Source of the DNA: Trissonchulus latispiculum
Taxonomy: Eukaryota > Nematoda > Enoplea > Enoplida > Ironidae
Direction of reading: 5' to 3'
Assembly: GCA_030248195.1 (NCBI GenBank)
Contig: JASAND010019905.1
Span: 1 to 64,000 of the forward strand
DNA: 64,000 bases
Position 1 is the stretch's first letter. Every line of letters starts with the position of its first letter. Positions 54,396 through 62,670 of the stretch are shown in pieces. The position numbers and the translations under genes are program-made. The notes under the pieces are model-generated. The model did not search any database. It saw nothing but the letters and a program-made list of their open reading frames with translations, and was not told the origin of the DNA.

Positions 54396-54690
54396 GCTTA
54401 TTTTGATCCAGGCAAAGAGTTGTCTCGTTATGTGTGGATGTGTAGGGACATGGTATAGATCCGTTGATATAGACTGGACACTGGAAGTTTAGACAGTCGT
54501 AGACAAACTGGCGGATCTCGTGAAAACTATCAAGGGTCACTAGGTATTCAGTCCAACCGTTGTGAATAAAGATGGCATTATCTACCGTGACTGAGTCCTC
54601 CAGTGGCGGTAGTTCACACTGGGTATGCCGTGATGATAAAATCACTAATACAATCGTAAACAACAAAAACTTTATAAGAAGGCATGTCAT
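54325..54690 (-). CDS. Small secreted or membrane cysteine-rich protein
   Basis: I chose the Met at 54690, which begins a strong hydrophobic segment (MTCLLIKFLLFTIVLVIL) ending near a plausible signal cleavage site; an in-frame upstream Met at 54795 would add 35 residues. The 121-residue product has a cysteine set (YDCLNFQC, IPCPY, TTLC) and two potential N-glycosylation sites (NGS, NET). The layout resembles the 112-residue protein at 47077-47415. A secreted or virion-surface role is inferred. No family is recognised. Confidence 0.6.
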   Translation of the reverse strand: MTCLLIKFLLFTIVLVILSSRHTQCELPPLEDSVTVDNAIFIHNGWTEYLVTLDSFHEIRQFVYDCLNFQCPVYINGSIPCPYTSTHNETTLCLDQNKRVLSGFIGPVSFTADQIYQLYSQ

Positions 54691-54910
54691 TATGAAGGGA
54701 GCTTTTTTGACCAACTGGAGTTTGAAATTTTTTAAACAGGATTGATCTTCTTGGGAAACTGATCCAGTATCCATAGTCTGGGTCTTGTACTGCACACTTT
54801 AACAGGACTTCTATCCTCTTCTTATTGCCATAGAACTTAGATGCTGTCTTTGTATTGGCCCTACTACCATGCTTCTTATAGACGTGAGGTGATATCTTAG
54901 TATTCCACAT
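54614..54910 (-). CDS. Small basic ORF of unknown function
   Basis: A 98-residue frame with a lysine/arginine-rich first half (KKHGSRANTKTASKFYGNKK) and a conserved-looking centre (LLKCAVQDPDYGYWISFP). The last third overlaps the signal-peptide region of the next gene in a different frame. It may be a real short gene, since genes overlap throughout this element, or a first exon; I cannot decide. Its start lies 73 bases from the divergent TBP-like gene. Confidence 0.4.
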   Translation of the reverse strand: MWNTKISPHVYKKHGSRANTKTASKFYGNKKRIEVLLKCAVQDPDYGYWISFPRRSILFKKFQTPVGQKSSLHNDMPSYKVFVVYDCISDFIITAYPV

Positions 54911-54983
54911 AGGAGAGTACCGTGACGGTGATACTATTTCACATTAATAAAGAGACTATCTTGACAAAGTAGTTGCTGGCCAA

Positions 54984-55496
54984 ATGATTGTTAATACAGT
55001 TCTCAGTGGACGCTTTGACAGGGCACTTCACCTAACGGACATTCCTAACATTCGACTCTATCGTGGATTTATTGGTGGTAGTTTGAAACATGAGGAAGCA
55101 ACTTTTCAATTATTCACCACTGGTAGTTTTGTTTGCCTTGGGTGTAAGTCAATCGAACGAGCAAATCAGTGTATTCACCAACTAGCAATCGCTCTTAATG
55201 TCGACATTCTTCGTGAAGCCGAAGTGGTTAACCTGGTAGGCTCCTTCTCAGTTGGCAAGTATATAGACCTAAGGAATTTATATGAAAGTATCAGGCATAC
55301 CCATCAAGTCTGCTATGAACCAGAGCTATTTAATGGTCTCACATGTAAAATTGCCAAAGTTACTGCAATCATCTTCCACACTGGAAAGGTTATATTAACT
55401 GGTGCTAGAAGTGAGTCTGCCCTATCAGATGCAAGATCTTTAGTTAATAAGAAGGTGATAAGGTTTGCCACGACGCAAGTTTTTAGAAAAAGTTAA
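54984..55496 (+). CDS. TATA-binding-protein-like factor (TBP core, two repeats)
   Basis: The 170-residue protein has the TBP core architecture: two direct repeats of about 75 residues. Repeat 1 contains IVNTVLSGRF and LFTTGSFVCLGCKS; repeat 2 contains VVNLVGSFSVG, YEPELFNGL and IIFHTGKVILTGA. The second set corresponds closely to the TBP signature around YEPELFPGL and the GKVVLTGA strand. The phenylalanines that kink TATA DNA have plausible counterparts in both repeats. There is no N-terminal extension. The length matches the ~180-residue TBP core. The gene is divergent from 54614-54910 and is followed after 23 bases by 55520-55906. A role in switching on the element's own promoters is inferred. 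Confidence 0.85.
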   Translation: MIVNTVLSGRFDRALHLTDIPNIRLYRGFIGGSLKHEEATFQLFTTGSFVCLGCKSIERANQCIHQLAIALNVDILREAEVVNLVGSFSVGKYIDLRNLYESIRHTHQVCYEPELFNGLTCKIAKVTAIIFHTGKVILTGARSESALSDARSLVNKKVIRFATTQVFRKS

Positions 55497-55519
55497 AACT
55501 TGGAAATAATTAGTGGATC

Positions 55520-55906
55520 ATGTCTGCCCGAAGTCTCTTGAACGAACTGTTACAAAAGGCCCTGCGACAAAGCCCACCTGTTCGCGTAGAGATTACGGGT
55601 CATTATGTTGCAGTCATGGTTATAGGCACTAAGACCTGGACAAGCTCACAATGTCCTGACCCACGTACTGCCATTGAGGAGGTGTCTCGTAAAGCATACA
55701 ATACACTATGTCACGGGGACGAGCATCTGATCAGACGTGAATGTGGATTACCACCAAGACCTCATATCTACGAAATTGATGCAGTCAGGGATAAGATGAG
55801 AGACCTACGTGAATACAAAAAATATCGCAGAAGTATTCAACCTATCTACAATATGTTAGACAGGCTAGAAGCAGAAATGCTTAAAAATCCGTGTTTTCAT
55901 AGCTAA
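55520..55906 (+). CDS. Unknown protein with a dsRNA-binding-domain-like N-terminus
   Basis: The 128-residue product begins SLLNELLQKA, then a strand pair (VRVEITGHYVAVMVIG) and a helix (AIEEVSRKAYNTL). This helix-strands-helix order and the SLLNEL start resemble a shortened double-stranded RNA-binding domain. However, the basic KKxAK patch that contacts RNA is replaced by DPRTAIEE, so RNA binding is doubtful. The C-terminal half is charged and probably helical (DKMRDLREYKKYRRS). It lies 23 bases after the TBP-like gene in the same direction and may share its transcript. Confidence 0.6.
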   Translation: MSARSLLNELLQKALRQSPPVRVEITGHYVAVMVIGTKTWTSSQCPDPRTAIEEVSRKAYNTLCHGDEHLIRRECGLPPRPHIYEIDAVRDKMRDLREYKKYRRSIQPIYNMLDRLEAEMLKNPCFHS

Positions 55907-56046
55907 CTTATACCAAATGTGCAACTAATGTTATCCGTAACATTTCGTTTACTGTAAATTACATTACATCACATTAGTGTTTAATAATGGTGGTATGCAA
56001 TACAATGCAATGTTTACTACACATTAGTGTTACCATATAATAGTTG

Positions 56047-56535
56047 CTAGTGTTGTTTGCAGTCTTGATGAGTCCATGGGCATACAAACCATTCCGGAAT
56101 CGTCCACGTTGTTCCTCTGTAGTCACCCAACCATTCGGTAATTACCACTGTCCGATTGTTACATTTTAGGGATGTGAGGAACATTACTGCATCGAATCGC
56201 GCTGATTGAACGGTTGGGAACGTCTTCCGACATTGGAATATTAAGGCATCGGTCTCCGAGCACAGTTTCCATGTAACAGTCTTCTGTAGTCGTTCACAGT
56301 CAAGTTCTTTCGCCAAGTCGTGCTGACCGGACTGCATCAGTGCTTCGTGAAGTAAGGTTGCGGAAACTTCACATTGCTTCAGTCTGAGTAGGAGATCAAG
56401 AGCTGCATAGTATCTGAGTTTGCCCTGAATGGATTCTCGGAAGTATCTAGTGATCCGTTTGTACTCCACCATGAAGTCTGCTACAGGCATAGGTTCCAAT
56501 TTCTCGCAAAACAGTTCCAAATTAATCTTCTCCAT
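56047..56535 (-). CDS. CARD-like protein, paralog 1
   Basis: The 162-residue protein has an N-terminal helical domain (about 5-80) with the pattern of a caspase recruitment domain: LEPMPVADFM, then LDLLLRL, then LLHEALMQSGQHDLAKEL. The C-terminal part (about 85-155: TVTWKLC, ARFDAV, CNNRTVVITEWLGDYR) is shared with paralog 2 and not recognised. CARDs mediate death and innate-immune signalling by homotypic contacts in animals, so host-signalling interference is a reasonable inference. Both paralogs are intact, and their sequence divergence is considerable, so they are kept apart by selection. Confidence 0.7.
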   Translation of the reverse strand: MEKINLELFCEKLEPMPVADFMVEYKRITRYFRESIQGKLRYYAALDLLLRLKQCEVSATLLHEALMQSGQHDLAKELDCERLQKTVTWKLCSETDALIFQCRKTFPTVQSARFDAVMFLTSLKCNNRTVVITEWLGDYRGTTWTIPEWFVCPWTHQDCKQH

Positions 56536-56593
56536 GGCAGCCGGATACTTGGGTTGGATAGTGGTGCGTTATTAACAGTAACAACTCTTGCTT

Positions 56594-56637
56594 CCTAATC
56601 AATCAATTTTGCTGCATAAACAGTATAGGTTTCATAC
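56594..56637 (-). promoter_or_regulatory. Shared upstream motif, copy before CARD paralog 1
   Basis: The block AATCAATCAATTTTGCTGCA plus AAACAGTATAGGTTTCAT lies about 60 bases upstream of the paralog 1 start. It is the same sequence as at 57204-57253 and the inverse of 45491-45538. Confidence 0.55.
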
Positions 56638-56680
56638 AGTACATATTTATTCACATTTACACTACATATTTATTAACAAT

Positions 56681-57175
56681 TCAATCATATTTATTCACAT
56701 CTGCACAGACATTACAAACAAACAGTTCTGGCATTGTCCATGTCTTTGTTCTGTAATCATCTAACCATTCGGTGACAACAATTATCCGATTGCTGCACTT
56801 TAAGGTTGCAAGGACACCAGCAATATCGAGCCGTGCTGCTTGAAGTGTTGAGAATGCCATCTGACGTCGGAATATTAGGTGGTGGCTGTTTGAACATAAT
56901 TCCCAAGTGACGCTCTTCTTCATGGGTTGACAGTCCAGTAGCTTGGCCAGGTAGTACTGACCGGATAATACCAAGGCATGATGAAGTAGTGGAGTTGAAT
57001 TTGTGTTTTGCACCAGTTTGGTTAGGAGATCAATGGTGCCGTAGTATTTGGACTTGGCCTTGATAGTGTCCCGCTGGAATCTGGTCATCCTGTCGATTTC
57101 AACCATGAAGTCTGCAACCGGACCAGGATCCATATATTGACAGAGCAAGACCACATGATCCCTAATCTTCTCCAT
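56681..57175 (-). CDS. CARD-like protein, paralog 2
   Basis: The 164-residue protein aligns over its whole length with paralog 1. The CARD-like N-terminus shows YMDPGPVADFM, IDLLTKL and LLHHALVLSGQYYLAKLLD, a clear death-fold helix pattern. The C-terminal part has SVTWELC, CSNRIIVVTEWLDDYRTKTW and a final CNVC pair. AATAAA words on the minus strand overlap the stop. It is the last gene before the right terminal repeat and is preceded by the shared upstream motif. A death domain or death effector domain is the main alternative to CARD. Confidence 0.72.
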   Translation of the reverse strand: MEKIRDHVVLLCQYMDPGPVADFMVEIDRMTRFQRDTIKAKSKYYGTIDLLTKLVQNTNSTPLLHHALVLSGQYYLAKLLDCQPMKKSVTWELCSNSHHLIFRRQMAFSTLQAARLDIAGVLATLKCSNRIIVVTEWLDDYRTKTWTMPELFVCNVCADVNKYD

Positions 57176-57203
57176 AGCATAATTTAAACTTACAATCTTA
57201 CTA

Positions 57204-57253
57204 CTGGTAGATCAATCAACTTTGCTTCATAAACAGTATAGGTTTCATAAAGT
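57204..57253 (-). promoter_or_regulatory. Shared upstream motif, copy before CARD paralog 2
   Basis: GGTAGATCAATCAACTTTGC plus TTCATAAACAGTATAGGTTTC adjoins the inner edge of the right iteron array, about 30 bases before the paralog 2 start. It is the exact inverse context of 45491-45538 at the other end. Confidence 0.55.
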
Positions 57254-57930
57254 GGGATCAAAACAGTCACCCAAAAGTAGGATTAAAATAGTCACCCAAA
57301 AGTGGGATCAAAAGTGTCACCCAAAAGTGGGATTAAAATAGTCACCCAAAAGTGGGATCAAAAGTGTCACCCAAAAGTGGGATTAAAATAGTCACCCAAA
57401 AGTGGGATTAAAATAGTCACCCAAAAGTTTAAATCATTACATATATTTCAGTTAAATTATCAGAAGACCAAAATAGTCATTCAATACTAAGATCAAAACA
57501 GTCACCCAAAATTGAGATCAAAATAGTCACCCAAAATTGAGATCAAAATGTCGCCCAAAAGTAAGGATTAAAATAGTCACCCAAAAGTTTAAATCATTAC
57601 ATATATTTCAGTTAAATTATCAGAAGACCAAAATAGTCATTCAATACTAAGATCAAAACAGTCACCCAAAATTGAGATCAAAATGTCACCCAAAAGTGGG
57701 ATTAAAATAGTCACCCAAAAATAGGGATAAAACAGTCACCCAAAAACTTCACTTATCACATATAACCTTTCACAACTAATTAGTCACCTAAATATGAGAA
57801 CTAATTAGTACCCAATAATGAGATTAAAAACGTCACCCAAAAGTGAGATTAAAATAGTCACCCAAAAAATAGAGATTGAAAACGGCACCCCAATCCGGGA
57901 TTAAAAACGTCACCCAAACAGCCCCCAATT
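57254..57930 (-). repeat. Right terminal inverted repeat made of 26-bp iterons
   Basis: About 25 units built on ATTAAAATAGTCACCCAAAA form this array, nearly twice as long as the left one. It contains a higher-order duplication: a ~160-base segment with ATATTTCAGTTAAATTATCA occurs at about 57437 and 57600. The outermost units are diverged (GGCACCCCAATCCGGG). No 6-bp target duplication was identified, so the exact end is uncertain. Confidence 0.85.
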
Positions 57931-57952
57931 GATCTCTCTATTACTACTAACC

Positions 57953-58372
57953 CGATTTGCAATGCTCTTCCGTACTTGCATACAAAATTTCGGACGATTG
58001 CAACTTTCCTGTAGCTAGTTATAGGCCGTGCTGTGCTTCAACAGCACTCGACTGCAGCCCAACCAGATGCAAACTTTACTGTCGGTGAAGGAAACTCATA
58101 CGGCACGATTTGCAATGCTCTGCCGCACTTGTGTGCAAAATTTCAGACGATTGCAACTTACATGTAGCTAGTTATAGGCCGTGCTGTACTTCTGCAGCAC
58201 TCTACTGCAGCGCAACCAGATGTAAACTGTACTGCCAGTGAAGGACACTTATACGGCACGATTTCCAATGCTCTTCCGCACTCATATGCAAAATTTCGGA
58301 CGATTACAACTTATCTGTAGTTAGTTATAGGCCGTGCTGTACTTCTGCAGCACTCTACTGCAGCGCAACCAT
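57953..58372 (+). repeat. 153-bp satellite, three units
   Basis: Units start at 57953, 58106 and 58259 (153-base spacing) with landmarks CGATTTGCAATGCTC, TAGTTATAGGCCGTGCTGT and CAGCACTCTACTGCAG. It begins directly at the right end of the Polinton. I saw no unit left of the element. Confidence 0.85.
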
Positions 58373-60435
58373 GTAGTAACATCGTAATAAGTATACGAAA
58401 CCTATCTATAATAGTTTGTCATGTCCTAAACTATCTGCATGCCGAATTTCAAATGCCAGTGACAAATGAATAACTTGTTATCGACGGTGCTGTGTTTGGG
58501 GCAGCACATACAGCACGGTGGAAGCTAGAAAGTGCACCAACTAACATAGCTACAGTTCCTCCTTACTACAGACATAATTTTCACCAAGTTTCATATGTTT
58601 AGCCGTTTACAGTAAGTCTACAGACAGCGTGCTATGGTTGCTGCATAACAGTACAGCACGATAGCAGCACCGCACGGCGCTGTGACTATGCTCATCGTGT
58701 TCAGCGACCCCGATAACCCTTATATGCGTCCCACTATATGGCCCAAAACAGCATATTTAGGCCTATTTTTGACTATTTCCTGTAGAGTTGGGACTTAGAA
58801 ATTTTCCGAAATTGGCTATTTGGCCGGACCAACTTTGGGCCAGCCGCCAGAACGATCCTGGCCAGATATCAAAAATCGCCCTCGTTAGGACATATAAACC
58901 CTTGCGTAGATCCTTATGCAACAGACCACGTCTCTCTAGCGTCTTCCCTGAGTCCTGTAGCTTTGACAAAAAATTGGCCATTTTTGGCCATTTTAGCGCC
59001 AAGTCCACTTTTGGCCGGCCGTAGGGGTGGCCGGCCGGGCCGGGCAGCGAAAAAATATCAAAAACTCACTTTCAATGCTATTTTCAGGGATCAGTAGTTC
59101 TCAGAGTTTTTGAAACTGAATGTATGTTTGATATTTGCTACCTTTTTCTCAATGCTATTCCTAAATATTTCATTAATTTTTTATACTTTAGTTAGTTTAA
59201 CTAAATATGACATTGGAATATCGGAATAATGTGTGTCAATAATATTGAAAATTACTCAAGGTGTTGCGTTAAATGCAACAGGTGCCAAATAAAATCATTT
59301 TAACATTTCCATTGCGGATTATTCTGGAATTGCAAAAAATTCTTCAACTTCTGGGGGGGTCCGCCCCCCCAGACCGCCCGCCGTGTACGTTGCCCTCATC
59401 TCTGTTCCATAGGTATCTTTGTATTCCTGCATTGATGTTAAGCAGCATCAACTAAATAGTCTAAATAGTGTTACACTCAAGAAATTATCAAAATTTTTAT
59501 AAATAAATCGATAAAATAAAAATTCTATCTGGACGCAAAATTTCTTAACCGGACGCAACTTAAACTTAGCGGGACGCAAGGTTGACAAAAATCCGAAAAC
59601 CAAAAATACCCTGGTCCCAACGCCAAACCGCAACCGAAAGTTTGAAGCCTTGAAGCAGGCACTCAGATCCGATTGGCGGCAGAAAGTTCGCTAAGGACAG
59701 CTGAAGTTCGTCAGTCGAGGGAGCAAGCCTCAACGAAGGACAGGCAACCGTGCACGGCAATGGCAGAATCAGAGTAGAACAGGGCGTCGGACAATCACCC
59801 GACGCAGACAGATATAGCAACTGATGAAGGATGTCGGACTAATCACCCTGTAGCAATGAGGATCTGGTAGTGCGCGGCGCGCTGCCCAAGGCAGACTGTT
59901 TTTACCTAAAATCTACTGAAAGTCGGAAAGAGTCAGTCTTCAGCGAGTAAAGCACCTTACAATCCGAGCGAGGCGGAGAGAGAGATGGAGAGATTGGTTC
60001 CGGGGAATCCTTGAAGGAACTCACACCGGTGAGTCAGAGAGAGCAACTGATTGGGGCGAGAGAGGCAGCGGATTCCACTGGCAGCAATGATTTGACTCCG
60101 GGGGATCCTCAAGGGAACTCAAACCCGCGAGTTGGAAAGGAAGCAACTGATTTGGAGAATCCACTGGGGATCAGGCAGGCAGGTCAGCAGTACTGGCAGC
60201 GATTCACAGGACGGCAGGCAAGGCACAGCTAATGATCCAGGAAGGCAAGGCTAGGCTTGGACGCAACCTGAATCAAATGTGTTAAAACCGATTCAGGTCC
60301 AAGGTCAGAATGATGATCCAGGCAGCGGCTCGGCAAGGGCAGGCAAAGGCTAACTTGAATCAAATGGGTTAAAACCGTTAGGATTTTTCAGAGAATTCAA
60401 CTTGAAAAGAATTCACACTAGCTAAGCAAAACTAG
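58373..60435. repeat. Gene-poor stretch with GC hairpins and short repeats
   Basis: No supported gene. About 59330-59382 matches the G-tract hairpin block found in the hAT element at 28753-29786 (AAAAAATTCTTCAACTTCTG then G and C runs). About 60225-60375 contains two diverged units with TTGAATCAAATG.GTTAAAACC. Short frames here have no recognisable domains. Confidence 0.5.
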
Positions 60436-60439
60436 TTAA

Positions 60440-61161
60440 GGGGGGGGTCCATTTTTTGGTCATTTTTTCGACTTTCTCCGATGTCGCTCATTTTTACATA
60501 TTTCATAGTCCAAACCGAATATTTTAACGAGTTTTTGAAATTAAAGTCGTAACTCATACGGTTGTCGAATAAGTTCACCTCAACGTTGAGATTTCATGTG
60601 TTAAACATAGGAATTTCAAAAAGTTGTCATTTTTCAGGTGCGCCAAAAAATTCTCCCGACAAACGTTGATGAATCTGGACAAATTTTATATCATATTTTT
60701 GCCATGTTTCCGAACTGTGGTCTGTAGGAATCAGAATTTTGATTTAGGAATTTAAAAAATTTTAATGAATTTTTGAAATATTAAAATTTGGCACCAAATT
60801 TAACAGACATCAAATTTTAATACTTTAAAAATTCATTAAAAATTTTTAAAGGCCTAAATCAAAATTCTGATTCCTACAAATCACAGTTCGGAAACATGGC
60901 AAAAATATGATATAAAGTTTGGGCGGGTCCTATTTGCCATTCGCGAGATTTCTCTGGCGCAAGTGAAAAAGTGACAACTTTTAACATTTCCTATGATTAA
61001 CACATGAAATCTCAAATTTGAGGTCAAATTACTCAACAACCGTAAGACTTACGACTTTAATTTGGAAAACTCGTTAAAATGTACAGTTTGGACTATGGAA
61101 TATGTAAAAATGAGCGACATCGGAAAAAGTCGAAAAAATGACCAAAAAATGGACCCCCCCC
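60440..61161. mobile_element. 722-bp palindromic TTAA-flanked element
   Basis: TTAA at 60436-60439 and 61162-61165 flanks inverted ends GGGGGGGTCCATTTTTTGG and CCAAAAAATGGACCCCCCC. The two ~340-base arms are inverted repeats with many substitutions, so almost the whole element is a palindrome centred near 60800. Relatives are 31776-32345 and the end at 40714. There is no coding capacity; it would need a transposase acting at TTAA (piggyBac-like or Kolobok-like). Confidence 0.83.
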
Positions 61162-61165
61162 TTAA

Positions 61166-62670
61166 GTTCAGCGAAAGGGCAAGCCGAGCTTCCCTATTGC
61201 TTTAAAACCAATAAAAACCAACTTAATTAAACTTTAAACTTAATGAATTTAACTTTCATTAATTAATTAGCTGGATTATGGATTAACTTAATTAAACATG
61301 AAATTTAATTAAGCTTGAAATGAAGTTTAAACCTTTAAAGATTGCAATACTTGAGGGACGAGCCGAGCTCTCCCAGTTAGGTTAGAAAATAGAGTATAAT
61401 AAAAAAATCGAACCACAGAAGTACGAATCATTTTAGCTTATCTTGAAGAGGGAGACCTGCTGAGTTTATTTATAAAAGTTTTAACTCAGTTACTGATGTT
61501 AATTAACATGAAACTTTAATTAAAAGCACTATGACCAACCAAATCTGGGGGCCAACTTAAACTCTATTGTGTGGCTTGTAAATCAGCTTGTAGAATGAAA
61601 ACGAACCACAGAAAGGGTAAATATTTTTGGATATTCCGAAAGAGCACAGCTTGCTGGTTTTAATGATATAAAAATTATCCTAATTAGTAATGTTAATTGA
61701 CGAGTAATCAAGCGAAAACCATTGATATGGACAAAACTTGAAAGTAACTTTGTAGTCTCCATATTTAGTTTAAAAAATGCCTCGTAAAATTAAAACGAAC
61801 CACAGAATAGGTTGTTTTTCTTTCATAAATCGCAAGAGCAGGTCTCAATCTATTCAGATATAACAAACTTTGATTGCATTTCGGCGTACAGTGAGCGAAC
61901 ACTAGCCTTTTTTCCTGACCATGTTGAGTTGTTTCGGCCATAGTAGCAGAATCCCTTTAATTAACTTAAATTAATGAGTGGACTCTGCACTAATCATTGA
62001 CAGTCGTTCTACACCTGCCAATCCACCTGGGGAGCGGCACCCAACGGGCCTCTACCTAACTGTCCCGCAACAGCATAGTTAGTAAAAGTTAACTGCCAGC
62101 TCGAAACAACCCAACTTGAACTTGAAACTTCATTCCAGTTAATTTCCCGAATTAATTCATGTCTTACCTATGGCAATACCTTATGGATTACAAAATATAG
62201 GTCATGGCAATCGGTGACACACATTCCACAGATTCCATTCCGTTTTTCCAGCAGAATCCAAGATCGAAACTCCATAAGAAACCAAAACTGTTCATTACAT
62301 ATTTAACATTTTCAGTTTATTTTGAAGCCGCTTATTACTCGGATAGACTGTTTAAAGACGTCGTTTTTTGGTCATGTCGTGTCCTAAACTGCGTTCATTG
62401 GTTGGCACACCGGCCGATTTGGATTGAAATACCAATATGATGTTTTATTGAACAAATCCACATGACAAAATATTCATTTTTAATTACAAATGCAGTATAT
62501 ACATGTGATCACAATTTTGTACAGACATTTTTGTGTCAGACTTTAGCCCTGTGTTGAAGATAGTGCTTCAATCTACGAAAGTACAGAAAACACATGCTAA
62601 GCAAGGGGAAGACTAAAATATATAAAGTTCCTGCTCCAGCAGGAATAAAAATTAACGCTTCGGATATTTT
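61166..62670 (+). repeat. Gene-poor stretch with ~190-bp degenerate repeats
   Basis: The word AAACGAACCACAGAA or a close variant occurs at about 61411, 61607 and 61796, each followed by an AT-rich block, an AGAG-type word and TTAATT runs, which suggests three diverged ~190-base units. The rest is AT-rich. No gene is supported. Confidence 0.5.

Larger units (their letters stand above)
45123..57930. mobile_element. Polinton/Maverick (adintovirus-like) element, ~12.8 kb, lacking PolB catalytic domain
   Basis: The element is bounded by inverted arrays of a 26-bp iteron. Its minus-strand block (47.46-53.83 kb) encodes protease, major capsid, core-like protein, two penton-like proteins, integrase, an unknown protein, a basic hydrophobic protein and packaging ATPase, with gaps near zero or 4-32-base overlaps. 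The left end carries a plus-strand, spliced remnant of the polymerase N-terminus. The right end carries an accessory cassette with a TBP-like protein and two CARD-like proteins. Most frames are intact, which suggests recent activity. At 12.8 kb it is shorter than usual Polintons (15-20 kb), consistent with loss of most of polB. Ends are approximate. Confidence 0.93.
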
